From Halocynthiibacter styelae (lineage in GTDB: Bacteria > Pseudomonadota > Alphaproteobacteria > Rhodobacterales > Rhodobacteraceae), in the NCBI RefSeq assembly GCF_016123485.1, contig NZ_JADCKQ010000008.1:115844-179843 (forward strand): DNA of 64,000 bases, read 5' to 3'. Positions within the stretch are counted from its first letter, which is position 1. The number at the start of each line of letters is the position of its first letter. Under the pieces are notes generated by a model. It made no database searches. It was not told the DNA's origin and saw only the letters and a program-made list of their open reading frames with translations. A program made the translations under genes and the position numbers. Positions 27,233 to 36,301 of the stretch are shown here, piece after piece.

Positions 27233-27541
27233 TCAATAGCCCTTCGCGTATGCTTCATGCATTTGCGGCAGGTGCGACATCACGACTGTGTCAGGCGCGA
27301 TCATTGCGCCCAGTTCCGCGTTTTCCGGGGCGCGCACAAAGGCTTCGCCGGCGGCTTTTGCATTGGCTTCATTGTTCCAATAAACGAGGTCTTCCCAATG
27401 ATCCCCGTCTTTCACAAGCGTACGATACATAAAGCCGGGCTGTTGTTTTGCCCAGATGCTTGTCGCTTCTGCGGCTTTCAGGAAGGCAGCCTCATTGGTA
27501 CCCGGAATAGTTTTGAAACGAACGCGTTCAAGAACAGACAT
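27233..27541 (-). CDS. ABM-type small protein (dimeric alpha-beta barrel)
   Basis: 102 residues starting MSVLERVRFKTIPGTNEAAF, with a central QQPGFMYRTLVKDGDHWEDLVYWNNEANA that fits antibiotic biosynthesis monooxygenase-fold proteins. Such proteins act on small aromatic or quinone-like compounds, but no catalytic residue can be assigned. A ribosome site (GGAG of ACAGGAGATC) precedes the ATG. Confidence 0.72.
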   Translation of the reverse strand: MSVLERVRFKTIPGTNEAAFLKAAEATSIWAKQQPGFMYRTLVKDGDHWEDLVYWNNEANAKAAGEAFVRAPENAELGAMIAPDTVVMSHLPQMHEAYAKGY

Positions 27542-27574
27542 GTTTTGATCTCCTGTTGTCTGGTTGCCCGCAGG

Positions 27575-27612
27575 ATATAAAACACCCCTGCTGACAGCCT
27601 TCTGTCAGGAGG
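27575..27612 (-). terminator. Probable terminator after argB
   Basis: On the minus strand an inverted repeat CTGACAG-AAGG-CTGTCAG, extended by flanking CCT/AGG, is followed within 10 bp by a short TTTT. It begins directly after the argB stop. Confidence 0.6.
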
Positions 27613-27613
27613 A

Positions 27614-28483
27614 TCAGGCGTCAGCGCGAATAATGGACCCGGCACCGTGATCGGTGAACAATTCCAGCAGACAGGCATTTGGCGCGCGCCCATCCAGGAT
27701 CACCGCAGCCCGAACCCCCCCCTTGATCGCATCCAGACAGGTCTCAGTTTTTGGAATCATGCCACCGGCAATCACACCATCCGCGGTCATCTTGCGGATA
27801 TGCTCGACTGTCAGTTCAGTCACCACTTCGCCAGACGCGTCACGCACACCATCCACATCCGTCAACAGCAGCAGACGATCAGCTTGCAATGCTGCAGCAA
27901 CCGCACCCGCGGCAGTGTCGCCATTGATGTTCATCGTTTCGCCATTGCGGCCGACACCAAGCGGAGCAATCACCGGAATCGTATCCGCGTCAAACAGAGT
28001 TTGCAGCACGCCTGTGTCGACCTCGGCCGGTGTACCAACAAGACCAAGCGCCGGGTCAGTCACATCACATGTGATCATATTTGCATCTTTGCCAGACAGC
28101 CCAACCGCGCGGCCCCCTTCGGCATTTATCGCCTGCGTGATCTTCTTGTTCACGCGACCAGAAAGAACCATTTCAACCACTTCTATCGTGGCCTCATCCG
28201 TGACGCGTTTACCGTTCACGAATTCAGATTTAATATCCAGTTTCGCCAACATTTCGTTTATCATCGGCCCACCGCCATGCACGATCACCGGATTCAGGCC
28301 CACTTGCTGCATCAACACCACATCGCGCGCAAAGGTTGCGATTGCTTCGTCGTCGCCCATAGCGTGACCACCCATTTTGATCACAACAATCGCCCCATCA
28401 TAGCGTTGCAGATACGGCAGGGCCTGGGACAATGTGCGTGCGGTGGCGATCCAGTCTCGGTTCATAGCGTCTTGTTTCTTCAT
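27614..28483 (-). CDS. argB: Acetylglutamate kinase
   Basis: Phosphorylates N-acetylglutamate, second step of arginine synthesis. 289 residues with [20 protein letters not shown], the substrate loop [16 protein letters not shown], and C-terminal [20 protein letters not shown]. Full family length. It sits downstream of engB in the conserved yidC-engB-argB order of alphaproteobacteria. Confidence 0.95.
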   Translation of the reverse strand: MKKQDAMNRDWIATARTLSQALPYLQRYDGAIVVIKMGGHAMGDDEAIATFARDVVLMQQVGLNPVIVHGGGPMINEMLAKLDIKSEFVNGKRVTDEATIEVVEMVLSGRVNKKITQAINAEGGRAVGLSGKDANMITCDVTDPALGLVGTPAEVDTGVLQTLFDADTIPVIAPLGVGRNGETMNINGDTAAGAVAAALQADRLLLLTDVDGVRDASGEVVTELTVEHIRKMTADGVIAGGMIPKTETCLDAIKGGVRAAVILDGRAPNACLLELFTDHGAGSIIRADA

Positions 28484-28515
28484 CGGTGTTACCTGGTAAA
28501 ACGGTGGTCTGCGGA

Positions 28516-29169
28516 TCAGATCAATGTCGAAATGATACTGCGCAAGGTTTCAATCCCAAGCCCTTTTTCAGAACTGGTCATGACAATTTCCGGGTAAGCA
28601 GCCGGATGTTTCTGCAATTCTTTGCGGATCTGGTTCAGGGTCTTGTCACGTTCAGACACTTTCACCTTATCCGTCTTGGTCATAACAACCTGGAAGGCGA
28701 CGGCAGAACGATCCAACAGCGACATAATTTCATGATCGACCTTTTTGACCCCGTGGCGCGTGTCAATCAACACAAATGCACGACGCAGGGTGGCACGACC
28801 TGACAGGTAGTTTTTCAACAGGCGCTGCCACTTTTCAACAACCGGCAGGGGCGCATTGGCGAAACCATAGCCTGGCAGGTCAACCAGATAGTGGCTGTCT
28901 TCGCCTGCACAGAAATAGTTGATCTCTTGTGTCCGCCCTGGGGTGTTTGACGCACGCGCCAGTGCCTTACGCCCGGTCAGTGCGTTGATCAGGCTGGATT
29001 TCCCAACATTGGAACGTCCGGCAAAGCAAACCTCAATCCGGTCATCCGGCGGCATGCCATCCATTGCAACCACACCTTTGAGGAAGGTGGTTTCACGGGC
29101 GAACAGCAGGCGGCCCTTTTCGCGGGTGAAATCATCTGGTTCTTCGGCCAGGGGGAACTTCACTTCCAT
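28516..29169 (-). CDS. engB: Ribosome-biogenesis GTPase EngB/YihA
   Basis: GTPase needed for large-subunit assembly in model bacteria. 217 residues with G1 [12 protein letters not shown], the G2 threonine in [11 protein letters not shown]3 DLPGYG and G4 MTKTDK. The ATG overlaps the stop of the MOSC gene (ATGA). Confidence 0.94.
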   Translation of the reverse strand: MEVKFPLAEEPDDFTREKGRLLFARETTFLKGVVAMDGMPPDDRIEVCFAGRSNVGKSSLINALTGRKALARASNTPGRTQEINYFCAGEDSHYLVDLPGYGFANAPLPVVEKWQRLLKNYLSGRATLRRAFVLIDTRHGVKKVDHEIMSLLDRSAVAFQVVMTKTDKVKVSERDKTLNQIRKELQKHPAAYPEIVMTSSEKGLGIETLRSIISTLI

Positions 29170-29921
29170 CAGAGCACCTCTACTTTGTCATCAACGGTGA
29201 TCTCACCGGCTTTTGTCACGACCGCATGCACACCCATTTCCTGGATATCCCAGCCACGTTTCAGCGCCCCCAGGGTATCGGCATCACGTGTGCCCGTATC
29301 CGGGTTTGCTTCGGTCATGCGGCAACGGGTGATTTCCTTGCGGATGTAAAATTCTGCGCTGCCAATTCGGATATTCTTGCCAATCCAGCCGCGTTCTTCC
29401 CAGGGATCAAGCCCCGTCACCAACATATTACCCCGCCAACGCAGCGGAGAAATCTCCTGCCCCAGCAGTTCACCAATTTCCTGGTTGCTGGCAAGGTTCA
29501 TCAAAGAAAGCGACACAGTCTGACTGTCGGTCATCGCGTTTTGCGCCTTCACGATCTTAACAGGCCTTGGCCGGCCGTCCGGCGTGAAATCCTGTAGCCA
29601 GTCAATCAGGCGTGCCTGATCGGCCTCATCGTCAGGGTTCAGCGTAATGCCGGGTTTTGCCGGATGTGTCAGCGTCAGGGTCTGACTTGCCTGATCCACA
29701 CGACATTCCATCGCTTGCAAAAGTGGCGCAGAAGCTCCGCGCGAAAAATTCGGGCATCGATGCCAGCCATCAGTCGATGCATCCAGCTTTGCCTTTTCAT
29801 GGGCCACGGCCCACAAACGATCCAATGGTAAAGCGCGGCCGGGTTCCAGTCGCGCGTTTACAATAGCTTCACGCCCATGCGCCTTAATCGGGTGACGCCA
29901 GATCTGGGCAAGTGTTCCCAT
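29169..29921 (-). CDS. MOSC domain protein
   Basis: 250 residues. Begins MGTLAQIWRHPIKAHGREAI, the usual N-terminal MOSC-associated domain, followed by the MOSC core that contains the conserved Cys in EITRCRMTEANPDTG. MOSC proteins handle sulfur carried on cysteine or bind molybdenum cofactor; the partner here is unknown. Overlaps both yidC and engB by ATGA junctions. Confidence 0.85.
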   Translation of the reverse strand: MGTLAQIWRHPIKAHGREAIVNARLEPGRALPLDRLWAVAHEKAKLDASTDGWHRCPNFSRGASAPLLQAMECRVDQASQTLTLTHPAKPGITLNPDDEADQARLIDWLQDFTPDGRPRPVKIVKAQNAMTDSQTVSLSLMNLASNQEIGELLGQEISPLRWRGNMLVTGLDPWEERGWIGKNIRIGSAEFYIRKEITRCRMTEANPDTGTRDADTLGALKRGWDIQEMGVHAVVTKAGEITVDDKVEVL

Positions 29922-31732
29922 CAACCGTTCTTTTCGCGCTTCTTAAAGCCGGATCTGATATTGCCGAAAATATCCGGTTTATGGCCATGGCTGCGCATAA
30001 TCGCATATTGCTGGATGAACGTGATGGTGTTGTTCGCGATCCAGTACAGCACCAGACCAGATGCAAAACCACCCAGCATGAACATGAACACCCATGGCAT
30101 CCAGGCAAAAATCATTTGCTGGGTCGGGTCGGTGGGCGCCGGGTTCAGCTTTTGTTGCAGCCACATGGAAATACCCAGCGCAATCGGCATCACACCGATG
30201 AAGACCAGCGCAAACAGGCTTTCTGGTGTGGGCGCAGCCCAAGGGAAAATGCCGAAAAAGTTGAAGATGGAGCTTGGATCGGGCGCAGACAGGTCGCGGA
30301 TCCAGCCGATCCAGGCAGCATGACGCAGTTCCAGTGTTACAAAGATCACTTTGTAAAGAGAGAAGAAGATCGGAATTTGCACAAGAATCGGCAGACAGCC
30401 CGCAGCCGGGTTAACCTTCTTTTCCTTGTAAAGCTTCATCATCTCCTGCTGCATCTTCTGACGGTCATCGCCACAGCGTTCTTTCAGCTTTTCCATCTCC
30501 GGCTGGATTTCTTTCATCCGCGCCATGGAAACATAAGATTTATAAGCCAGTGGCAGCACGATCGCCTTGATCACAATGGTCAGTGCGATGATCGCCCAGC
30601 CCATGTTGCCGATCATTCCATTCAGCGTGTGCAGCAGCCAGAAGATCGGCTTGGTGAAGAATGAGAACCAGCCCCAGTCAATACTTTCGAGGAAGTCGGT
30701 TACGCCTTCATCCTTCTGATAGTTACGGATGGTTTCCCACTCTTTGGCACCGGCAAACAGCCGGGTCTCAATCACAGCCTCAGAACCGGCCGCGACGGAA
30801 ACAGTCGGCAACAGGGTTTCAGCGATATAGATTTCACGACCGTCGATGTAGCGTTCTTTGGCAGCGAAAGACTGGCCTTCCCCCGGGATCAGCGTGGTCA
30901 TCCAGTAGTGATCGGTGAAGCCAATCCAGCCGTCACTTTCGACCTGGGTCACTTCCGCACGAGAACCCTCTGCGGCAATGTGATCAAGGCTGGTAATGTC
31001 GTCATAATCTGTTTCAGTCAGAATGCCGTCCGCGTTACGGATCGCACCTTCGTGCAGGATGAAGAAACCTTTCAGGTTCTGCGGCTCACCATGACGTGCA
31101 ATCAGGCCATAGGGTGCAAGTGTCGCCGCTGCTTCGCCATTGTTGGTGACAGACTGGCGAATGGTGAACATGTAGTCTTCATCAACAGAAATCGTGCGGC
31201 GGAAAACCTGCCCAACACCATTGTCCCAGATCAGGGTAACCGGAGTTTCAGGTGTAAGAACCTCTCCGTTTTCCAATCCCCAGACAGTTGCCGGCCCCGG
31301 CACATTTTCTGGTGCAAGCGAACCGCCCTGCAGCGGACGCCAGCCGTGCTGTGCGTAGTAGGGCGCGTCGCTTCCGTCAGGAGAAAGCAGTGTGACCACT
31401 TCGGACTCTTCAGCCTGGGTTTCACGATAATCGTTCAGGCGCAAATCATCGATACGACCGCCGCGCAGGGAAAGGGAACCGGAAACCCGGGCTGTCTGAA
31501 TATCAATCCGCGGTGCTTCTTCCACCGGTGCAGCTGCAACCTCAGCAGCTGGTGCCACTTGGCCACTTTCTGCAGCCACAGTACCTGTACCTGTCAGATC
31601 AACCGCCTCGGTCACCTCAACAGCGTTCGGATCGGTTACAACTGGCTCAGCCGGGAAGAAATAGCTCCAGGACAGCATGACAATCGCACTTAGCGCAATT
31701 GCGAGTATGAGGTTCTTGTTCTGGTCTTCCAT
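29921..31732 (-). CDS. yidC: Membrane protein insertase YidC
   Basis: Inserts proteins into the inner membrane. 603 residues: N-terminal anchor (NLILAIALSAIVMLSWSYFF), a large periplasmic domain (about 60-350) as in Gram-negative YidC, then five membrane segments with the hydrophilic-groove region and PAAGCLPILVQIPIFFSLYK. I use the ATG at 31732 (MEDQNKN), not the more distal in-frame start. Confidence 0.95.
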   Translation of the reverse strand: MEDQNKNLILAIALSAIVMLSWSYFFPAEPVVTDPNAVEVTEAVDLTGTGTVAAESGQVAPAAEVAAAPVEEAPRIDIQTARVSGSLSLRGGRIDDLRLNDYRETQAEESEVVTLLSPDGSDAPYYAQHGWRPLQGGSLAPENVPGPATVWGLENGEVLTPETPVTLIWDNGVGQVFRRTISVDEDYMFTIRQSVTNNGEAAATLAPYGLIARHGEPQNLKGFFILHEGAIRNADGILTETDYDDITSLDHIAAEGSRAEVTQVESDGWIGFTDHYWMTTLIPGEGQSFAAKERYIDGREIYIAETLLPTVSVAAGSEAVIETRLFAGAKEWETIRNYQKDEGVTDFLESIDWGWFSFFTKPIFWLLHTLNGMIGNMGWAIIALTIVIKAIVLPLAYKSYVSMARMKEIQPEMEKLKERCGDDRQKMQQEMMKLYKEKKVNPAAGCLPILVQIPIFFSLYKVIFVTLELRHAAWIGWIRDLSAPDPSSIFNFFGIFPWAAPTPESLFALVFIGVMPIALGISMWLQQKLNPAPTDPTQQMIFAWMPWVFMFMLGGFASGLVLYWIANNTITFIQQYAIMRSHGHKPDIFGNIRSGFKKREKNG

Positions 31733-31866
31733 GCGATCCCGCCCGTATTCCCTGTTAAAACTCAACACGGGTTGAACAAGCACGGGGGCAAAAGGTCAAG
31801 GGCTTTCAGTGTTAAAGCCCGTGGCAGAAGCAATTTTCAGCGGGAAAAGAGCCGCAGGCTTCCCGA

Positions 31867-33414
31867 TTACCCAATGCCGCGCCCGATCCGCAAGGCTGCA
31901 TCCATTTCCGCTTCATGCGCATCAACCCAGGCTGGAAGATCCTCCAGGGGCATCGGACGTGCCACACCAAACCCCTGAACATGGCCACACCCAAGCTGCG
32001 CCAGCATGGCATGTTCACCCGGGGTTTCCACCCCTTCTGCCAGCGTTTCCAGCTGCAATTGTTCTGCCATCGTCAGAATTGCTGATATCATGCGCTGTTG
32101 CTGCTGATCTGTATCCACTTTGGTTACAAAAGACCGATCTACTTTCAGGCGGCCGATAGCAAAGCGGCGGATGCTGGAGATTGAAGCATGCCCAGTCCCG
32201 AAATCATCCAGATCAATATAGCACCCCAGTTCTGAAAGTCCGCGAATGTTTCTGGAAATAATATCATTTTCATGGTCGGCGATCACATTCTCCAGGATCT
32301 CGATCCCAAGACGTTGGGGGTCCAGGTCAAATCGATCAAGTTCCCAGCGTATTCGATCAACAAGGCGAGGATCGCGTAACTCCTTGTCCGAAAAATTTAC
32401 CCCCATAACCGGGATAAAGGTTCCGGATTTCTCAAGAGATTTCAATGCGGTCAAGGCATGAAACAAGATGACTTCACCAAGGCGTGTCGATAATCCCGTG
32501 GCTTCAACGATCGGTAGAAAATCAGACGGGGGAATAAGCCCCTGCTCGGGGTGCATCCAACGCGCCAATGCTTCAACCCCGGTTATCTTACCGGTATTTG
32601 TCGAAACTTGCGGTTGATACCACGGACGGATTTCACCATTTGAAAGTGCATGTTCCAGCTGCCTGCGCAGTTCCGGGTCTGGAAGGCTTTCAGTCTGCAT
32701 ATCAGCTGCGTAAGCGCGGATAGACCCTGCGCCTTGTTGCTGAGCATAGGCCAGGGCCACACCGGCAGCTTCCATCATCGCTTCTGCAGAAGGTGCCGGA
32801 CTGCGCGATTGCAGGCAAAAAGCACTACAGGCGGTCAGGTGGATCGTCGCGCCATTCAGTACAAATGGCTCTTCCACCGCTTCATGCAGACGCGCCGACA
32901 ATTGTATCATAGATTCAAGATCAATCCGCCGCACAGGTGACAGTCCCAGCAAGAACCCACCATTCCCACGCCGCGCCAGAACATCGGTTCCCCGCAAAAC
33001 AGATTGCATACGCGCCGACACCTGGCGCAGGGCGTCATTCGCAACATCATCCCCGAAACGGGAACGCAATCCACCGAAATCGTCCAACTCCAGAACTAAA
33101 CAGGCTGTTGAACGCCCGCCTTCGGGCGCCTTCACGATCCAATCGTTCAGGGCCTGCAGGAAGCCCCCCTTCAGGACAAGCCCCGTTGTTCTGTCACGCG
33201 CGACTTCAGCAAATCCCGGCGCACTGTTCAGAAATATCAGATACACAACCGGCACCAGAATTGTGCTGACGATCAAACCCGTTTCGCCCAGAATTTCATG
33301 GATGATCAGCAGAACAACAGGCAACAAAACAAAACACAGCTTTACATGCCGGTGAAAACTGCGATTCACCGCAAACCTGATCCTGTGGAAAATACCGCTG
33401 TCATTCACTCGCAT
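31867..33414 (-). CDS. Degenerate GGDEF plus intact EAL phosphodiesterase, membrane-bound
   Basis: Predicted to hydrolyse cyclic di-GMP. About 515 residues: two N-terminal membrane segments (LCFVLLPVVLLIIHEIL and GLIVSTILVPVVYLIFL), a GGDEF-like domain whose signature is RRGNGGF, so cyclase activity is unlikely, and an EAL domain with EALARW, GVNFS, IEILE, DLDDFGTG, LKVDRS, AEGVET and QGFGVARPM, which keeps the metal and catalytic residues. Start at 33414 preceded by GGGGCGGATCA; the frame is open upstream. Lies between ttcA and yidC on the same strand. Confidence 0.87.
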   Translation of the reverse strand: MRVNDSGIFHRIRFAVNRSFHRHVKLCFVLLPVVLLIIHEILGETGLIVSTILVPVVYLIFLNSAPGFAEVARDRTTGLVLKGGFLQALNDWIVKAPEGGRSTACLVLELDDFGGLRSRFGDDVANDALRQVSARMQSVLRGTDVLARRGNGGFLLGLSPVRRIDLESMIQLSARLHEAVEEPFVLNGATIHLTACSAFCLQSRSPAPSAEAMMEAAGVALAYAQQQGAGSIRAYAADMQTESLPDPELRRQLEHALSNGEIRPWYQPQVSTNTGKITGVEALARWMHPEQGLIPPSDFLPIVEATGLSTRLGEVILFHALTALKSLEKSGTFIPVMGVNFSDKELRDPRLVDRIRWELDRFDLDPQRLGIEILENVIADHENDIISRNIRGLSELGCYIDLDDFGTGHASISSIRRFAIGRLKVDRSFVTKVDTDQQQQRMISAILTMAEQLQLETLAEGVETPGEHAMLAQLGCGHVQGFGVARPMPLEDLPAWVDAHEAEMDAALRIGRGIG

Positions 33415-33487
33415 TGATCCGCCCCGTATCCTTACCGGAAACGTCCGGCCCGCAGGCAAACCTTAGTTCAGACGGTTCAGCGATCAG

Positions 33488-34372
33488 TTAACGCAGCACC
33501 GGAATTTGCGTCGCATTTTCATCAACTTCTTCAGACCCATCTTTCGCACTGCTGCGTATAAGGCCTTTGAAATCAAACAATCCCGGATCAAGAAGGTGCG
33601 ATGGTCGGGTATTCATAAGTGAACGAAACATCACCTGACGACGGCCGGGGCTGTTTTTTTCCCACCCATCCAGGATTTGCTTGACCTGCTGGCGCTGTAA
33701 TCCGTCCTGTGACCCACAAAGATCGCAGGGAATCACAGGGTATTTCATTGCAGCAGAAAACTTTTCGCAATCGGCCTCTGCCACATGGGCCAGCGGACGA
33801 TACACAAACAGATCGCCTTCCTCATTGACCAGCTTGGGCGGCATGGTCGCCAGGCGTCCACCATGAAACAGGTTCATAAAGAAGGTTTCCAGGATATCAT
33901 CCCTGTGATGGCCAAGAACCACCGCAGAACAGCCCTCTTCCCGGGCGATACGATAGAGGTTTCCACGCCGCAGGCGAGAACACAGCGCACAATAGGTCCG
34001 GCCTGCGGGCACCTTATCCTTCACAATCGAATACGTATCTTCATATTCAATGCGATGCGGAACCTGCATTTTCTCAAGAAATTCAGGCAGAACCGTCGCA
34101 GGAAAACCAGGCTGTCCCTGATCCAGATTACAGGCCAGAATTTCCACCGGCAGAAGCCCACGCCATTTCAGTTCATGCAGAACGGCCAGCATTGTGTAGC
34201 TGTCCTTCCCACCTGACAGGCAGACAAGCCAGCGCGTGCCAGGCTCAATCATCCCGTATTGTTCAATCGCCTCACGGGTCGCACGTACAATGCGCTTGCG
34301 CAATTTCTTGAACTCAGTGGTTGAGGGCGCGCCGTAAAACAGCGGATGGATATCGTCAGCTTCTTCATACAT
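33488..34372 (-). CDS. ttcA: tRNA 2-thiocytidine synthetase TtcA
   Basis: Thiolates cytidine 32 of tRNA using ATP and an iron-sulfur cluster. 294 residues with the PP-loop [11 protein letters not shown] and two CxxC pairs, [11 protein letters not shown] and CDLCGSQ. Full length. Faces the yidD-rnpA-rpmH genes with the same polarity. Confidence 0.93.
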   Translation of the reverse strand: MYEEADDIHPLFYGAPSTTEFKKLRKRIVRATREAIEQYGMIEPGTRWLVCLSGGKDSYTMLAVLHELKWRGLLPVEILACNLDQGQPGFPATVLPEFLEKMQVPHRIEYEDTYSIVKDKVPAGRTYCALCSRLRRGNLYRIAREEGCSAVVLGHHRDDILETFFMNLFHGGRLATMPPKLVNEEGDLFVYRPLAHVAEADCEKFSAAMKYPVIPCDLCGSQDGLQRQQVKQILDGWEKNSPGRRQVMFRSLMNTRPSHLLDPGLFDFKGLIRSSAKDGSEEVDENATQIPVLR

Positions 34373-34412
34373 GCTGGCGGCTTTAAGCTATGCACGCGAC
34401 GGCATCAATATA

Positions 34413-34661
34413 CTATGAGGTGCTATCTTCATTGCATTTGCAATCCGGCACGGGATCATATCCTTCGCCCCCCCATGGATTGCAGCGGCACAGGCGATGG
34501 GCGGTCAGATAGCTTCCTTTGACCGCGCCATGTTTTTCCAGCGCTTCCATGGCGTAGGCAGAACAGGTGGGTTGAAAGCGGCAACCGTGCCCCACCCAAG
34601 GCGACAGTAACAGGCGATACGCCCGGATCGGCAGTGAGATGATGAACGCCAGTGGGCTCAC
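34413..34661 (-). CDS. yidD: Membrane protein insertion factor YidD
   Basis: 82 residues with the family core [31 protein letters not shown] and [14 protein letters not shown]. Homologues assist YidC. The start overlaps the rnpA stop (ATGA-type), the normal arrangement. Confidence 0.93.
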   Translation of the reverse strand: MSPLAFIISLPIRAYRLLLSPWVGHGCRFQPTCSAYAMEALEKHGAVKGSYLTAHRLCRCNPWGGEGYDPVPDCKCNEDSTS

Positions 34662-35107
34662 GTCCCGGCCCCTTCCGGATTGCCTTCCTGTGGCCTGGGC
34701 TTGCGCTTTTCATGCACTTTCTTCAAAGCGCGGCGCAGATCTGCACGCAATTCAGCAAAGTCACGTTCTGCCGTAACTTTCGCCCGGCCAATCAGCACAT
34801 AATCACACCCGTTGTGGCCCAGCGCAGGCAATTCCATCCGCGCAATTTCGCGCAAACGCCGTTTCGCACGATTCCGCGCCACAGCGTTGCCCACCTTTTT
34901 AGAACAAGTGTAGCCAATACGCATACCTTCTGCTTCGCCAGGCTGGCGATGGCGCATCTGCAGAATAAAAGCAGGTGCAACCGTACGTTTTGCACGCGCG
35001 GCTTTCATAAAGTCGCGACGTTTTTGCAGGACCGTCAGACAAGCAGAAACCGCCGCGGGTGTTTCCACCCCGGCGGTTACAGCTTTATCAGCTTCGGGCC
35101 CGGTCAT
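34658..35107 (-). CDS. rnpA: Ribonuclease P protein component
   Basis: Protein subunit of RNase P, which trims tRNA 5' ends. About 149 residues: a non-conserved leader, then [40 protein letters not shown] and [11 protein letters not shown], the RNA-binding RNR motif. I use the ATG at 35107 because CAGGG precedes it; a GTG at 35122 is possible. Confidence 0.92.
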   Translation of the reverse strand: MTGPEADKAVTAGVETPAAVSACLTVLQKRRDFMKAARAKRTVAPAFILQMRHRQPGEAEGMRIGYTCSKKVGNAVARNRAKRRLREIARMELPALGHNGCDYVLIGRAKVTAERDFAELRADLRRALKKVHEKRKPRPQEGNPEGAGT

Positions 35108-35130
35108 ATCAGAACCCTGCACTGAAAACC

Positions 35131-35265
35131 TTAAGCTGTCAGCTCTTTACGGCCGCGTGCGCGACGTGCATTGATGATCTTACGACCAGCTTTGGTTGCC
35201 ATGCGTGCGCGGAAACCGTGACGGCGCTTGCGCACGAGATTGGAAGGTTGATAAGTGCGTTTCAT
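35131..35265 (-). CDS. rpmH: 50S ribosomal protein L34
   Basis: 44 residues, [20 protein letters not shown] at the start and [10 protein letters not shown] at the end, the standard L34 sequence. The true start is at 35265; the frame stays open upstream without meaning. Leads the rpmH-rnpA-yidD group. Confidence 0.97.
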   Translation of the reverse strand: MKRTYQPSNLVRKRRHGFRARMATKAGRKIINARRARGRKELTA

Positions 35266-35575
35266 TCCGCGTCTCCATCGTAATGGCCGGCGATATCCAA
35301 AATAGATTCGAAGGCCCTGTATCTCTGAAGTCCGGTCTTTAGGCTGCTTCCGGGGGGAAGTCAATTCACGCAACAGGGTTTTCTGGCTGCCACGCCATAA
35401 ATCTTTAAAGTTTTGCAACATTCACAGAGCATAACTTTAAAATATTACAATCTCATACAGATTTACAGTGTTTTAACACTCTTTCCTTCACCTCTGATCA
35501 ACCCCGCGTGAGGTCCCTGTCACTTTGCCCCCAAACACCGCATGTTATCCCTAACGCAAAAACACGGATGATGTC
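35266..35575. other. Intergenic region upstream of rpmH
   Basis: 310 bp between divergent genes. It should contain the rpmH and TVP38-gene promoters. A short AT-rich stretch (about 35405-35475) is present; I see no clear repeat, RNA gene or cluster of DnaA boxes. Confidence 0.5.
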
Positions 35576-36298
35576 ATGTCAGAGAATACCACCAAGACCA
35601 GCGCAAAGCGTCTGCTGCCGCTGCTTGTGATCCTTGCGGTGGCTGTGATCGGTGCCTTTACACTGCGCGACCACCTGAACTTTGAAGCCCTGTCAGAAAA
35701 CCGGGAAGCGCTGACAGCCTTTCGGGACACAAACTTTGTACTGGCCGCGCTGATCTTTATTGCTGTCTATATCGTGATTGTCGCCTTCTCCCTGCCCGGA
35801 GCAACGATCGCGACACTGACCGGCGGTTTCCTGTTTGGTGTCTTTCCCGGCGCGCTCTTTAACATCACCGCAGCCACAATCGGGGCGATGATCATTTTTC
35901 TGGCTGCAAAATGGGGACTTGGCGAAAAGCTTGCCGCAAAGATGGACGGATCAGACGGGGCTGTGAAGCGTATCAAAGACGGGATTGATGAAAACCAGTG
36001 GTCCATGTTGTTTCTGATCCGCCTGGTGCCCGCCGTGCCGTTCTTTGTTGCAAACCTGATCCCGGCGCTTGTCGGCGTATCCCTGTGGCGCTTTGCCGTT
36101 TCAACTTTCCTTGGCATTATTCCGGGCGGTGTTGTCTATACTTCTGTTGGCGCAGGACTGGGGGAAGTCTTTGATCGTGGTGAAACCCCGAACCTGGGAA
36201 TCATCTTTGAACCCCATATCCTGCTGCCGATCCTGGGGTTGTGTGCCCTGGCTGCCCTGCCCGTTCTGCTGAAAACCCTGTCTAAGAAGAAAGCCTGA
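35576..36298 (+). CDS. TVP38/TMEM64 (DedA-superfamily) membrane protein
   Basis: 240 residues, about six hydrophobic segments. The family core is GATIATLTGGFLFGVFPGAL and RLVPAVPFFVANLIPALVGV. Members are suspected lipid or small-molecule transporters. Only 3 bp separate it from the flavoprotein gene, an arrangement seen in many bacteria, so they probably form one operon. Confidence 0.87.
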   Translation: MSENTTKTSAKRLLPLLVILAVAVIGAFTLRDHLNFEALSENREALTAFRDTNFVLAALIFIAVYIVIVAFSLPGATIATLTGGFLFGVFPGALFNITAATIGAMIIFLAAKWGLGEKLAAKMDGSDGAVKRIKDGIDENQWSMLFLIRLVPAVPFFVANLIPALVGVSLWRFAVSTFLGIIPGGVVYTSVGAGLGEVFDRGETPNLGIIFEPHILLPILGLCALAALPVLLKTLSKKKA

Positions 36299-36301
36299 TC
36301 C

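Noticed and set aside
27647..28597. Open frame of 316 codons opposite argB
   Set aside because: Antisense to a clearly conserved acetylglutamate kinase; His/Arg/Gln-rich shadow composition.
35400..35575. Possible replication origin near rpmH
   Set aside because: Only AT-rich stretches and one weak TTATCC-like box; no cluster of DnaA boxes, and alphaproteobacterial origins are usually not beside rpmH.
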